Assembly (NCBI GenBank): GCA_029945425.1 | Contig: JAQSDV010000004.1 | Coordinates: 372,436-436,435 of the forward strand | Reading direction: 5' to 3' | Length of the DNA stretch: 64,000 nt | From: a bacterium | Lineage (GTDB): Bacteria; Pseudomonadota; Alphaproteobacteria; Micavibrionales; UBA2020 | Shown: in pieces, positions 27,245 to 39,545 of the stretch | Layout of the letters: the number at the start of each line of letters is the position of its first letter | How positions within the stretch are numbered: position 1 is the stretch's first letter | Position numbers and translations under genes: made by a program | The notes under the pieces: generated by a model | Told to the model about the DNA's origin: nothing | What the model saw: only the letters and a program-made list of their open reading frames with translations | Database searches by the model: none

Positions 27245-27739
27245 ATGAGCAGCACAGACACCTCGCAACACGCCCTTGCGACCGCCGACGAAAAGCCCAC
27301 CCTCAGCCAGCGTTTCGCCGATGCCGTAACAGGCGCAATGGGATCATGGAAATTCGTGATCGGTCAGGCTGTCGTGCTGGCGGCGTGGTTCACGCTGAAC
27401 ACCACAAACATTGTTCCCCTGCCGCATTGGGACCCGAGCCTGATCCTGCTGAATCTTGCGCTGTCGACCGAAGCGGCCTTCGCGGGCGCGTTTATCTTGA
27501 TGAGCCAGAACCGCCGGTCGGAAAAAGACCGCGAGATGGCCGAAAACGATTACAAGGTCGATCTGGCATCCGATCGCAAGCTGCAGGAACTGACCCGCAA
27601 GATGGACACCCTGCTGGCGGCCTTGCCTCCCGAACTGCTGAAGGAAGTGACCGCTGCGCTGCGCACCACGCCCGCCTCCACCAACGATAACGCGGATGCG
27701 GTAAAACCCGTTAAACGCGCGGCAAATCCCGCCCCGTAA
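27245..27739 (+). CDS. DUF1003 family membrane protein
   Basis: 164 residues with two hydrophobic helices (FVIGQAVVLAAWFTLN and LILLNLALSTEAAFAGAFIL) and the family signature LMSQNRRSEKDREMAENDYK, followed by a charged helix (DRKLQELTRKMDTLLAALP) and a disordered tail. The family is widespread and its function is unsettled. The ATG at 27245 was chosen because the frame upstream (to 27164) overlaps the putative promoter. It lies between two terminators, so it is probably monocistronic. Confidence 0.85.
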   Translation: MSSTDTSQHALATADEKPTLSQRFADAVTGAMGSWKFVIGQAVVLAAWFTLNTTNIVPLPHWDPSLILLNLALSTEAAFAGAFILMSQNRRSEKDREMAENDYKVDLASDRKLQELTRKMDTLLAALPPELLKEVTAALRTTPASTNDNADAVKPVKRAANPAP

Positions 27740-27756
27740 TAAAACCGGCAGCCACA

Positions 27757-27790
27757 AAAAAAGCCCCGACATCGCTGTCGGGGCTTTTTT
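27757..27790. terminator. Bidirectional rho-independent terminator
   Basis: AAAAAAGCCCCGACA and TGTCGGGGCTTTTTT pair around a 4-base loop. It lies between the convergent DUF1003 gene and the minus-strand gene ending at 27806, and suits both directions. Confidence 0.95.
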
Positions 27791-27805
27791 ATTGAACCTT
27801 CACTC

Positions 27806-28159
27806 TTAGTTCGTCGGGCCTTTTTTCAGCAGGCCGTCGAACGGCGTCACAAGGCGGACGCCCGTGATGTCGCGAGTATAGCTGGGCGGCCAGGGCTTGA
27901 TATGCGCGCCTTGCAGGTTGAAGTCATAGGTGACACCCTTCACGATCGGCGTGCCGTCGAGGTTCTTGTAGGTGTTGAACGTGCCCGATGTCGTGTGGAT
28001 TTCGGTGTGCTGCGAGGGCAGGTCACGGTCGACCTCGACAATGCCGGTCACTTTCGCGCGCACGGTTTCGGGTTGATCTTTGACTTCGTGATAAATGCCG
28101 GGACCGGCCAAGCCGCCCCAGACCAAAGCTGCGCCCAGAAATACGCTGGATAATTTCAT
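27806..28159 (-). CDS. Small exported protein of unknown function
   Basis: 117 residues with a probable N-terminal signal (MKLSSVFLGAALVWGGLAGPG), then a small beta-rich domain (VRAKVTGIVEVDRD, HTEIHTTSGTFNTYKNL, ITGVRLVTPFDGLL). No Cys lipobox, so probably periplasmic or membrane-anchored by an uncleaved helix. The TTSGTFNTYKN segment recalls small DUF proteins of uncertain role, but I cannot name the family. The start has a strong AGGAGGAGAA ribosome-binding site. It is divergent from lpxC, and a perfect inverted repeat lies in the shared promoter region. Confidence 0.75.
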   Translation of the reverse strand: MKLSSVFLGAALVWGGLAGPGIYHEVKDQPETVRAKVTGIVEVDRDLPSQHTEIHTTSGTFNTYKNLDGTPIVKGVTYDFNLQGAHIKPWPPSYTRDITGVRLVTPFDGLLKKGPTN

Positions 28160-28249
28160 GATGTTCTCCTCCTATGATTATGGCAATAAATAATGCCCGT
28201 CATCCGCGCTTCTTATGCCCCAGATTCGTGTTCTATATCAAGCGGTTAA

Positions 28250-28272
28250 TTTTGTAACACTCTGTTACAAAA
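28250..28272. promoter_or_regulatory. Perfect inverted repeat in the lpxC divergent promoter region
   Basis: Left arm TTTTGTAACA (28250-28259), loop CTC, right arm TGTTACAAAA (28263-28272): ten paired bases without mismatch. There is no T-tract and GC content is low, so it is more like a dimeric repressor operator than a terminator. It sits 91 bp upstream of the divergent minus-strand start and 88 bp upstream of lpxC. A GANTC site lies at 28223-28227. The binding protein is unknown. Confidence 0.6.
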
Positions 28273-28360
28273 GGTGACTTCTGATGCGCCGCCGCATTTG
28301 ATACCAAGGTAGCAGGAAGTCCTTTCCTAACAGCTTCATCAACAACGGTTTTTCATCACA

Positions 28361-29308
28361 ATGTTGACCTCGGTTTACCAGCACACGATCCTGAATGCCT
28401 TCACCGTCACCGGCGTCGGCGTCCATTCCGGCGCGACCGCGAATATGACGGTCAAGCCCGCTGACGCATCCGCCGGCATCACCTTTATCCGCACCGATGT
28501 GACCGACAAGAACAACGTGATCCCAGCCCGCTGGAACGCTGTCGTCGATACGAAACTCTGCACCGTGCTGGCGAACAAGTCCGGCGTGACGATTTCGACC
28601 ATCGAACACCTGATGTCGGCATTTGCCGCGCTTGGCATCGACAACGCAACCGTCGAAATCGACGGCCCCGAAATTCCGATCATGGACGGCAGTGCCGTTC
28701 AATTCGTGCAGGCGATCGATAAAGCGGGCCTGTTGCGCCAGAAATCACGCCGCCACGTGCTGCGCGTGCTGAAAACCGTGTCCTATCAGGAAGGCGAGAA
28801 GGAAGTGTTCCTGTCGCCCGCCGACGGCCAGTTCTTCGGCTTTGAAATTTCCTTCCACAACGCCCTGATCGGTCGCCAGAAATTCACCCATGCGCTGAAG
28901 GAAGAGGCATATCGCGGCGATATCGCGGCGGCACGCACCTTCGGCTTCCTGCATGAAGTGGAAGCCTTGCGCAAAATGGGCCTCGCCCGTGGCGGTTCGC
29001 TGGACAACGCCATCGTGATCGACGGCGACAAGGTGCTGAACGAAGGCGGGTTGCGCTTCAAGAACGAATTCGTGCGCCACAAGATCCTCGATGCCATCGG
29101 CGACATCTACCTGATGGGCGTCCAGCTGATCGGCCATTATCACGGCGTGAAGGCCGGCCATGCCATGAACAACAAGATCCTGCATGTGCTGTTTTCCCAG
29201 CCCGACGCCTTTGAAATCATCGAATTGGGCGCGGCAGCCCCCCGCCATGCCATCCCCGCCGCTCCGGTTTATGTCGAGGCCGAACGCCCCGTCGCGGTCG
29301 TCGCCTAA
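28361..29308 (+). CDS. lpxC: UDP-3-O-acyl-N-acetylglucosamine deacetylase
   Basis: Zinc deacetylase, the committed step of lipid A synthesis, so the organism makes lipid A-type LPS. Metal ligands are visible: His83 in STIEHLMSAFAALG, then His240 and Asp244 in RHKILDAIGDIYLMG; KAGHAMNNKI contains the catalytic His. GVHSGATANM is the N-terminal signature. 315 residues, normal. The gene location directly after the dcw cluster is typical, although a DUF1003 gene and a small divergent gene intervene here. Confidence 0.97.
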   Translation: MLTSVYQHTILNAFTVTGVGVHSGATANMTVKPADASAGITFIRTDVTDKNNVIPARWNAVVDTKLCTVLANKSGVTISTIEHLMSAFAALGIDNATVEIDGPEIPIMDGSAVQFVQAIDKAGLLRQKSRRHVLRVLKTVSYQEGEKEVFLSPADGQFFGFEISFHNALIGRQKFTHALKEEAYRGDIAAARTFGFLHEVEALRKMGLARGGSLDNAIVIDGDKVLNEGGLRFKNEFVRHKILDAIGDIYLMGVQLIGHYHGVKAGHAMNNKILHVLFSQPDAFEIIELGAAAPRHAIPAAPVYVEAERPVAVVA

Positions 29309-29344
29309 AGCCTGCTTACCGGATGGTTTTAAGGCGTTTTTCCC

Positions 29345-29366
29345 GCTTTTAATGGGCTTTAAAAGC
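29345..29366. repeat. Inverted repeat in the lpxC-bamD gap
   Basis: GCTTTTAA (29345-29352) and TTAAAAGC (29359-29366) are perfect complements with a six-base loop. AT-rich, no T-run after it. It could be an operator or a weak attenuator before bamD; no role can be assigned. Confidence 0.35.
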
Positions 29367-29381
29367 ATGGTATAAAAAGCC

Positions 29382-30239
29382 ATGGCCAAACGTTTCACAT
29401 TTGTTCCCCATCTTTCATCTGCTGCCCGCGCGGCGGCGGTTGTCTGCCTTCTGTCGGCGGTCACGCTGACCGGCTGCACGTCCAAGGAAGAACGCGAAGC
29501 CGCCGAAGTCGCCAAGGAAAAACAGGTCGCGGTCGAGATCCTGTACAACAAGGCGAAGGACACGCTGGAGGAAGGCGAATACTTCAAGGCCGCGCTCCGC
29601 TTCGACGACGTCGACCGCCAATACCCCTATTCGCAATGGGCGACGCGCGCGCAGCTGATGTCGGGCTATGCGCATTACAAGAATTTGAAATACCCCGAAG
29701 CCGTCATGGCGCTCGACCGTTTCATCGAACTGCATCCGGGCGACCAGAACATCGCTTACGCCTATTACATGCGCGCGATGTGCTACTACGAACAGATTTC
29801 CGATGTGCGCCGCGACCAGCGCATGACGCAGCTGGCGCTCGACAACCTGAAACAGGTGGTGGAGCGTTACCCCGACAGCAAATACGCCCGCGACGCGTCG
29901 CTCAAGATCGACCTGACGCAGGATCACCTTGCCGGCAAGGAAATGGAAATCGGCCGCTATTACCTCGAGCGCCGCCAGTACCATGCCGCCATCCCGCGTT
30001 TCCAGCGCGTGCTCGACAATTACCAGACGACGACCCATGTTCCGGAGGCGCTGCACCGCATGACGGAGGCGTATCTCTCGCTCGGCCTCAAGGACGAGGC
30101 GCAGAAAACTGCCGCCATCCTCGGCCACAACTATCCGCAGAGCATCTGGTACAAGGACAGCTTCCGGCTGTTCAACAAAGACTATAAAGAAGGCGTTGAG
30201 CCTTCGGTTTACGACCGCACCATCGGGAAAATTTTCTAG
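29382..30239 (+). CDS. bamD: Outer membrane assembly lipoprotein BamD
   Basis: Essential lipoprotein of the BAM complex that folds outer membrane beta-barrels; older name ComL. It has a lipoprotein signal with lipobox LTGC (Cys32) and five TPR-like repeats from about residue 50 (YNKAKDTLEEGEYFKAALRF, LMSGYAHYKNLKYPEAVMAL, LDNLKQVVERYPDSKYARDA, YYLERRQYHAAIPRFQRVL). 285 residues, usual for alphaproteobacteria. recN follows after 13 bp. Confidence 0.94.
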   Translation: MAKRFTFVPHLSSAARAAAVVCLLSAVTLTGCTSKEEREAAEVAKEKQVAVEILYNKAKDTLEEGEYFKAALRFDDVDRQYPYSQWATRAQLMSGYAHYKNLKYPEAVMALDRFIELHPGDQNIAYAYYMRAMCYYEQISDVRRDQRMTQLALDNLKQVVERYPDSKYARDASLKIDLTQDHLAGKEMEIGRYYLERRQYHAAIPRFQRVLDNYQTTTHVPEALHRMTEAYLSLGLKDEAQKTAAILGHNYPQSIWYKDSFRLFNKDYKEGVEPSVYDRTIGKIF

Positions 30240-30252
30240 GAAGGCGTAAGGC

Positions 30253-34015
<3,763 letters not shown>

Positions 34016-34017
34016 CA

Positions 34018-34266
34018 TTATTTCTGCAGCTTGCCCTTTGCCGCTTTTTTCAGCGAGACCAGGTCATCCAGCGCCTGGTTCACCTCATCCGACAATTCGC
34101 GGCGTTCCAGGAAATCGCGGCCGCCGGCGTTGCGGGTGAGGGACATTTCAAGCGCGCGGGACAGGATGTCGGCAATTGCGACGTCTTTCTGGTCAAGCGC
34201 AAGGCGCATCGCCTGCGTCACGAGGTCGCTGAGGCGCTGATACTGTTTCTTGTTGGCTTCGGACAT
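34018..34266 (-). CDS. Small helical protein of unknown function
   Basis: 82 residues, strongly helical and charged (YQRLSDLVTQAMRLALDQKDVAIADILSR is one continuous amphipathic stretch, residues 9-37). No Cys, no signal peptide, no recognised domain. It has an ATG at 34266 and a purine-rich upstream region. It might be cotranscribed with the hydrolase genes upstream on the same strand, which end 79 bp before its start. Confidence 0.6.
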   Translation of the reverse strand: MSEANKKQYQRLSDLVTQAMRLALDQKDVAIADILSRALEMSLTRNAGGRDFLERRELSDEVNQALDDLVSLKKAAKGKLQK

Positions 34267-34344
34267 TTCACACTCTCTTGGTTCGTTTTTTGATCGCTTT
34301 TATATCCCGCCCAACATGCCTTGCATGTAAAACATGCGCAGCAA

Positions 34345-35358
34345 TTACATGCCGGGGGCGCGTGGTGTGCTGGGCGGGCTAGGCTTTTTTGGTGCGGGAT
34401 TGGCGGCAAGGCTCACGCGTTCGTTGAGGAAACCATCGACCTCTTTCAACCAGCGGTCACGCAGCTCGTCGCGTTCCATCCAGATTTCATGCAGGGATTC
34501 CGCGATTTCCACTTTCTTCGCGTTCGGCAGCAGCGTCAGCGCGCGGTCTTGCGCTACGCGGTCAACGATGCGTTCCTGCCCAGACACTTCCATCAAAATA
34601 GGAGTCTTGATCGCCTTCAGGTAATCTTCGTCGTTCAGCACGTCGATCGATGAAAAGGTGTGATAGACCCAGCCATAGGTGGCATCGCCGGTTTTCAACG
34701 TGTCGTTGCCCTTGATGTTTTCGGCATCGACCGCGAACCGCACGGGGTCGCTGGTTTTGCTGTTGCCTTTGAATGCCTCTTCGGCCCAATCCGCGCCGCC
34801 GGGGATATATTTTTCGAGGTAGTTGCCGGCCTTGGCGAATTTCGCCATCTGGCGGGCGAGTTTTTTCGGCATGCCATGCGTCACGATATCGATCATGGGC
34901 GAGGTCAGCACGGCGGAATCAAACACGCCGTCATGTTCGTTCAGGTAACGCAGCCCGATATGCGCGCCCATCGAATGACCCATATAGACGAGCGGTTTTT
35001 TTGCAGCGGGCTCGACGATGGTCGTGACAAACTGGTGCAGCGTCGAGATATGTTCGTCGTAACCTTCCTGATGCGCCTTTTGCGGGTTGGCCTTGATGAA
35101 ACGCTCCGACCCGCCTTGGCCGCGCCAGTCCATCATGTAGACGTCAAAGCCGCGGCTGTTGAGGTCGCGCATGACTTCGTAATATTTCTCGATATTTTCG
35201 CGGAACCCGCTGCCGAGCACGACGCTGCCTTTCGACGCGCCGTCGGCCTTCGAAACGCCATACCGGATATCCGCGCCCTTGGCATTTTTGAAATGCCCTT
35301 CGGTGAAATTCGGCGGCTGGTTGAATTTTGCTGGCAACATACCCTTAAGGTCCCCCAT
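34345..35358 (-). CDS. Alpha/beta hydrolase, monoacylglycerol lipase-like (second gene of pair)
   Basis: 337 residues of the Hydrolase_4/serine aminopeptidase S33 fold. Nucleophile elbow VYMGHSMGAHIGLRYL (about residue 130), oxyanion region VVLGSGFRENIEKYYE, VYMMDWRGQGGSERF, and a C-terminal catalytic His in IAESLHEIWMERDELR. Probable substrates are lipid or lysophospholipid esters, by family. No signal peptide. It overlaps the upstream paralogue by 14 bp, so both are cotranscribed. The C-terminal tail is Pro-rich (KKPSPPSTPRAPGM). Confidence 0.88.
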   Translation of the reverse strand: MGDLKGMLPAKFNQPPNFTEGHFKNAKGADIRYGVSKADGASKGSVVLGSGFRENIEKYYEVMRDLNSRGFDVYMMDWRGQGGSERFIKANPQKAHQEGYDEHISTLHQFVTTIVEPAAKKPLVYMGHSMGAHIGLRYLNEHDGVFDSAVLTSPMIDIVTHGMPKKLARQMAKFAKAGNYLEKYIPGGADWAEEAFKGNSKTSDPVRFAVDAENIKGNDTLKTGDATYGWVYHTFSSIDVLNDEDYLKAIKTPILMEVSGQERIVDRVAQDRALTLLPNAKKVEIAESLHEIWMERDELRDRWLKEVDGFLNERVSLAANPAPKKPSPPSTPRAPGM

Positions 35359-36328
35359 GTTGCGGCGGCACTGCTTTCGGCGGCACCGGTTTCAGTTTTA
35401 CCTGGTCTGCGATAAATCCGTCAATTTCGCTCCACCACGCCTTGCGCTGCGTGTCGCGGTCGATCCAGAGCGCGTGGAGACCGCCTTCGATCTCGGTGGT
35501 CTTTGCGTTCGGCACAAGGCGTCCGGCGCGGCGCACAGAGTCGTTATCAATCACGTCGTCGCTCTTGCCGATGCCGAACAGCACGGGCGTTTTGATGGAG
35601 CGCAGGAAATTTTCATCGGCGGTTTTTTCGGTCGATTTGAACAGGCTGTCGACATAGCCGATCGTCGGGTCTTCCGCTTTCAATTTATCATTCAGCAGCA
35701 TGAAAGCCTTGTGCAGGCCCATGCGGACGGGGTTTTTCTCGCGCATATCCTTGCGCTCCGCCGTCAATTGACGCGTCAGCGCGCGGCGGCCGTCTTTAAT
35801 ACGTTGGTTCGCAAGACCACCTTCGACGGCAGCGGCGAAGGCCTGCTTCATCAGGTCTTTCGATGTACCCATCGGGCGCATCTCGACGAGCGGTGTCGCA
35901 AGGATCGCGAAATTGAAATCGGATTGATTTTGTTCGAGGTACCGGAGCGCGACCTGCCCGCCCATGCTATGCGTGCTGAGGAACACCGGCTGCGATTTAT
36001 CGAACTGCACAACCTCCTGCCGGAATTTGCGCAGGTCTTCGACATGGTCTTCGACTGTCTGGCCTTTTTTCGGCGGGCTGGCGTTTTTTTCGGAACCGCC
36101 ATGCCCCGCCCAATCCATCATCCAGACGGCATAGCCGCGGTCGAGATATTCGTGGATGGTTTCGTGATAGGCCTCGCGGAAATCGGCGTAACCGGTCGTG
36201 ATGACGACGGTGCCTTTTTTCTCGCCCTGCGGTTCGGCATGGCCATAGCGGATCTTTTTACCAGTGGTGCTGGTAAAGGAATCCTCCTGCCATCCGTCCG
36301 GTTCAAAAAACCGGTTTAAACTCGCCAT
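35345..36328 (-). CDS. Alpha/beta hydrolase, monoacylglycerol lipase-like (first gene of pair)
   Basis: 327 residues, paralogue of the next gene on this strand. Nucleophile elbow VFLSTHSMGGQVALRYL, VVITTGYADFREAYHE, VWMMDWAGHGGSEKN, and a C-terminal EGGLHALWIDRDTQRKAWW with the catalytic His; Asp of the triad is probably in GIGKSDDVIDND. The two copies share the order of motifs and a Pro-rich tail but differ in the lid region, suggesting different substrates. Cytoplasmic by lack of signal. Confidence 0.88.
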   Translation of the reverse strand: MASLNRFFEPDGWQEDSFTSTTGKKIRYGHAEPQGEKKGTVVITTGYADFREAYHETIHEYLDRGYAVWMMDWAGHGGSEKNASPPKKGQTVEDHVEDLRKFRQEVVQFDKSQPVFLSTHSMGGQVALRYLEQNQSDFNFAILATPLVEMRPMGTSKDLMKQAFAAAVEGGLANQRIKDGRRALTRQLTAERKDMREKNPVRMGLHKAFMLLNDKLKAEDPTIGYVDSLFKSTEKTADENFLRSIKTPVLFGIGKSDDVIDNDSVRRAGRLVPNAKTTEIEGGLHALWIDRDTQRKAWWSEIDGFIADQVKLKPVPPKAVPPQHGGP

Positions 36329-36372
36329 GCGGGGGCTCTTTCAATTGCCTGGAAGCTGGAAAGAGTATACTT

Positions 36373-36414
36373 GGAAATAAACTTATTTCCAGACGCTACT
36401 TTTTTCAAAAAAGT
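36373..36414. repeat. Two AT-rich palindromes downstream of pntB
   Basis: GGAAATAA-AC-TTATTTCC (36373-36390) and ACTTTTTTCAAAAAAGT (36398-36414) lie in the 184-bp gap between pntB and the first hydrolase gene. The stems have almost no GC, so they would be poor terminators; an operator or promoter element for the hydrolase pair is possible. No gene is seen in this gap. Confidence 0.4.
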
Positions 36415-36512
36415 TGCGTGGTTCATGAACTTAGCGAAATTTTCGCGCGATTCAAAATGCTGCAACGCAGCGTTATTTCCTGCTGAACATAAAGCGGAAA
36501 TTTTATGGGCTG

Positions 36513-37910
36513 TTAGTGTTCGAGCGCCTTGATGACGCCTTCGCACATGGCTTTCGCATCGCCGAGCAGCATCATCGTGTTGTCATAAAAGAACAGCTCG
36601 TTATCGATGCCCGCATAGCCGGAGCCGAGCGAGCGTTTGATGAACAACACGGTGCCCGCCGATTCGACATCGAGGATCGGCATGCCGTAGATGGGCGATG
36701 CCGGATCTTTTTTGGCGGCGGGGTTGGTGATGTCGTTCGCGCCGATGACAAACGCGACGTCGGTCTGCGCGAAATCGCGGTTGATGTCTTCCAGTTCAAG
36801 CACGTCGTCATAGGGCACGTTCGCTTCGGCCAGCAGCACGTTCATGTGGCCGGGCATGCGGCCCGCAACGGGATGGATGGCGTAGCGGACTTTGGTGCCG
36901 TTCTTTTTCAGCACGTCGCACATTTCGCGAAGCGCGTGCTGTGCCTGCGCGACCGCCATGCCGTAACCGGGAACGATCACGACCGATGCCGCGTTTTTCA
37001 GGATGAAGGCCGCGTCTTCGGCAGATCCGATTTTCACGGGCTTGTCGGATTTCGCAGCCGCCGCAGCGCCACCCGCAGCCTCGCCGCCGAAACCGCCGAG
37101 GATAACGTTGAAGAACGAACGGTTCATGCCTTTGCACATGATATAGGACAGGATCGCGCCCGATGCGCCGACCAGCGCGCCGACGATGATCAGCAGGTTG
37201 TTTTGCAGCGTGAAGCCGATGCCCGCCGCCGCCCAGCCGGAATAGCTGTTGAGCATGGACACGATAACCGGCATATCCGCGCCGCCGATCGGGATAATCA
37301 TGAGCACGCCGAGCAGCAACGCCACCGCGACAATCGCCCAGAACAAGAATGTCGATTGCGTCATGCAAAGCAGCACGATCAGGGCGACAAGGCCAAGGCC
37401 GAGCAACGCGTTCAGCGGGTGCTGGCCCTTGAATACGATGGGCTTGCCGGTGATGAAGCCCTGCAATTTGCCGCAGGCGATGATGGAGCCGGTAAAGGTG
37501 ATCGCGCCGATCGCCACGCCGAGGCTCATTTCAATCAGGCTGCCGACATGGATATTGCCAAGCTCGCCGATGCCGTAAGCAGCGGGCGACCCGAAGGCAG
37601 CGCCCGCAATCATGACGGCCGCAAGACCGACGAGCGAATGGAACGCCGCGACCAGCTGCGGCAGGTCGGTCATCGCGATTTTCTTGGCGACAACCGCGCC
37701 GATTGCGCCGCCGATTGCGATGCCCGCGATGATGAGGCCGAAGCCCTGCATCTGCGGCATGAACATGGTGGTGATGATCGCAAGCGCCATGCCCGCGATG
37801 CCAAAACGCATCCCGCCCTTGGCCGTTTCAGGGCCGGACAGGCCGCGCAGCGCCATGATGCAGCAGACGGAAGAAACAAGGTAGGCCAGCAGCGAGAGGG
37901 TCATGGACAT
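36513..37910 (-). CDS. pntB: Proton-translocating NAD(P) transhydrogenase, beta subunit
   Basis: Membrane subunit coupling proton flow to NADPH formation from NADH. About nine membrane helices occupy the first 270 residues, then the NADP-binding domain III: VIVPGYGMAVAQAQHALREM, AIHPVAGRMPGHMNVLLAEA, VIGANDITNPAA and FIKRSLGSGYAG. 465 residues, normal. Last gene of the pntAA-pntAB-pntB operon, 12 bp after pntAB. Confidence 0.97.
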   Translation of the reverse strand: MSMTLSLLAYLVSSVCCIMALRGLSGPETAKGGMRFGIAGMALAIITTMFMPQMQGFGLIIAGIAIGGAIGAVVAKKIAMTDLPQLVAAFHSLVGLAAVMIAGAAFGSPAAYGIGELGNIHVGSLIEMSLGVAIGAITFTGSIIACGKLQGFITGKPIVFKGQHPLNALLGLGLVALIVLLCMTQSTFLFWAIVAVALLLGVLMIIPIGGADMPVIVSMLNSYSGWAAAGIGFTLQNNLLIIVGALVGASGAILSYIMCKGMNRSFFNVILGGFGGEAAGGAAAAAKSDKPVKIGSAEDAAFILKNAASVVIVPGYGMAVAQAQHALREMCDVLKKNGTKVRYAIHPVAGRMPGHMNVLLAEANVPYDDVLELEDINRDFAQTDVAFVIGANDITNPAAKKDPASPIYGMPILDVESAGTVLFIKRSLGSGYAGIDNELFFYDNTMMLLGDAKAMCEGVIKALEH

Positions 37911-37922
37911 GAAAGCGATTCC

Positions 37923-38342
37923 TTATTTCTTTTTCTTTTTCGAGAACATGGCCAGCATGCGCTGCGTCACGATGAAGCCGCCGAAGATGTTGACGGAGGC
38001 AAGCACAACGGCCAAAAATCCCATGCCCTTCGACAGCATGTTGTCGGAAAGGCCGACCGCGATCAGCGCGCCGACGATAATGACAGATGAAATAGCGTTG
38101 GTGACGGCCATCAACGGTGAATGGAGCGCAGGTGTCACGCGCCAAACGACGTAGTAACCGACGAAGCAGGCCAGCACAAAGACGGTGAGCCCGATCACAA
38201 AAAACGGTGCGCCCGCCCCATGCTGCGCCGCCGCCAACGCGGCTTCGGATGCCGAAAGCTGGTTGAGGAGTTCGGCAACTTGCGCATTCAGCACTTGCGT
38301 CGTGCTTTGCACCTTATCGGCCTGTTCTGCGAGGTTCGGCAT
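37923..38342 (-). CDS. pntAB: NAD(P) transhydrogenase alpha subunit, membrane part
   Basis: Corresponds to the C-terminal membrane helices of single-chain PntA. 139 residues: a soluble N-terminal helix ([20 protein letters not shown]) and three to four membrane helices ([51 protein letters not shown]) ending in a poly-Lys tail. The split into PntAA and PntAB is typical of alphaproteobacteria such as Rhodospirillum rubrum. It lies 9 bp after pntAA. Confidence 0.93.
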   Translation of the reverse strand: MPNLAEQADKVQSTTQVLNAQVAELLNQLSASEAALAAAQHGAGAPFFVIGLTVFVLACFVGYYVVWRVTPALHSPLMAVTNAISSVIIVGALIAVGLSDNMLSKGMGFLAVVLASVNIFGGFIVTQRMLAMFSKKKKK

Positions 38343-38351
38343 GGCTGCTCC

Positions 38352-39479
38352 TTATGCCTTGAAATTGGGGTGAACGACGTCGCCGTCACGGGTCAGCACG
38401 GTTGCCTTCACGATTTCATCTTCCCAGTTGATCTTGAGATTTTTGGTTTCCTTGTCCACCAGCGGGGTGAGGAAGTTGACAAGGTTGCGGGCGTACAGCG
38501 CCGATGCATCAACAGCGATGCGGCTGGGCATATTCGCATGACCGACGATTTTCACGCCGTTCACATCGACCACTTCGCCGAATTTGGCGAGAGATACGTT
38601 GCCGCCCTGCTCTACCGCGAGATCGACGATGACCGAACCGGGCTTCATCGATTTCACCATGTCGTCATTGACCAGCACAGGTGCCTTGCGGCCCGGGATC
38701 AGCGCGGTTGTGATGACGATGTCCTGTTTCTTGATCGTGTCGGCGATCAGCGTCGCCTGTTGTTTTTTATAGTCCTCGCTCATTTCTTTCGCATAGCCGC
38801 CGGAGGTTTCGGCAGCCTTGGTTTCTTCGTTTTCAACCATCACAAAGGTTGCACCAAGGCTCTGCACTTGTTCTTTGGCAGCCGCACGCACGTCGGTCGC
38901 GGACACGACAGCGCCCAGACGACGCGCGGTTGCGATCGCCTGCAACCCCGCAACGCCCGCGCCCATGATGAATACTTTTGCCGCAGGCACGGTGCCCGCC
39001 GCTGTCATCATCATCGGAAAGCCGCGGCCGAATTCATTGGCCGCTTCCAGCACCGCGCGATAACCGGCGAGGTTGGCCTGTGACGACAGCACGTCCATCG
39101 TCTGCGCGCGCGTGATGCGCGGCACCAGCTCCATCGAAAACGCCGCGATGCCCTGCGCCGCGTAGGTTTTCAAAAATTCCTTGTCGTTATAGGGGGCGAG
39201 CATGCCGATCAGCACGGCGCCCTTTTTCATCTTGCCGACTTCGGCGGCCGAGGGGCTGCGCACGCGCAAGATCACATCCGCGTCCTTATATGCTTCGTCC
39301 TGCGAGACGACTTTTGCGCCTGCCGTTTCGAACTGGCTGTCGGGGAAGCTGGAGCCAGCACCCGCGCCCGTTTCCACGAAAACATCCGCGCCGAGCGCGA
39401 TGAGTTTTTTGACCGAGTCCGGAGACGCCGCCACGCGCTTTTCCGCCTGTGCCGTTTCCTTGCCGATTGCGATTTTCAT
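38352..39479 (-). CDS. pntAA: NAD(P) transhydrogenase alpha subunit, NAD-binding part
   Basis: Soluble domain I that binds NAD(H) and exchanges hydride with domain III of PntB. It starts MKIAIGKETAQAEKRVAASP, has the Rossmann loop VFIMGAGVAGLQAIATARRLG (about residues 165-185, first glycines of GxGxxG), ATDVRAAAKEQVQSLGA, and the mobile-loop-type region KKQDIVITTALIPGRKAP. 375 residues, complete. It may share a transcript with the upstream ABC1 kinase gene, 66 bp away. Confidence 0.96.
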   Translation of the reverse strand: MKIAIGKETAQAEKRVAASPDSVKKLIALGADVFVETGAGAGSSFPDSQFETAGAKVVSQDEAYKDADVILRVRSPSAAEVGKMKKGAVLIGMLAPYNDKEFLKTYAAQGIAAFSMELVPRITRAQTMDVLSSQANLAGYRAVLEAANEFGRGFPMMMTAAGTVPAAKVFIMGAGVAGLQAIATARRLGAVVSATDVRAAAKEQVQSLGATFVMVENEETKAAETSGGYAKEMSEDYKKQQATLIADTIKKQDIVITTALIPGRKAPVLVNDDMVKSMKPGSVIVDLAVEQGGNVSLAKFGEVVDVNGVKIVGHANMPSRIAVDASALYARNLVNFLTPLVDKETKNLKINWEDEIVKATVLTRDGDVVHPNFKA

Positions 39480-39545
39480 ATTGAATCCCCTGCGTCTAAG
39501 CCATTCAGATAATGGACTGTTCGCAGGTTTTTGGGAAGCGGGATG

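Noticed and set aside
36398..36414. Rho-independent terminator for the pnt operon
   Set aside because: The stem ACTTTTTTCAAAAAAGT has almost no GC pairs and would be too weak; kept only as a palindrome.
36516..38090. 524-codon plus-strand frame opposite pntB and pntAB
   Set aside because: Composition is Arg/His/Asp-rich without any domain, typical of antisense frames in GC-rich genes; the minus strand encodes complete transhydrogenase subunits.
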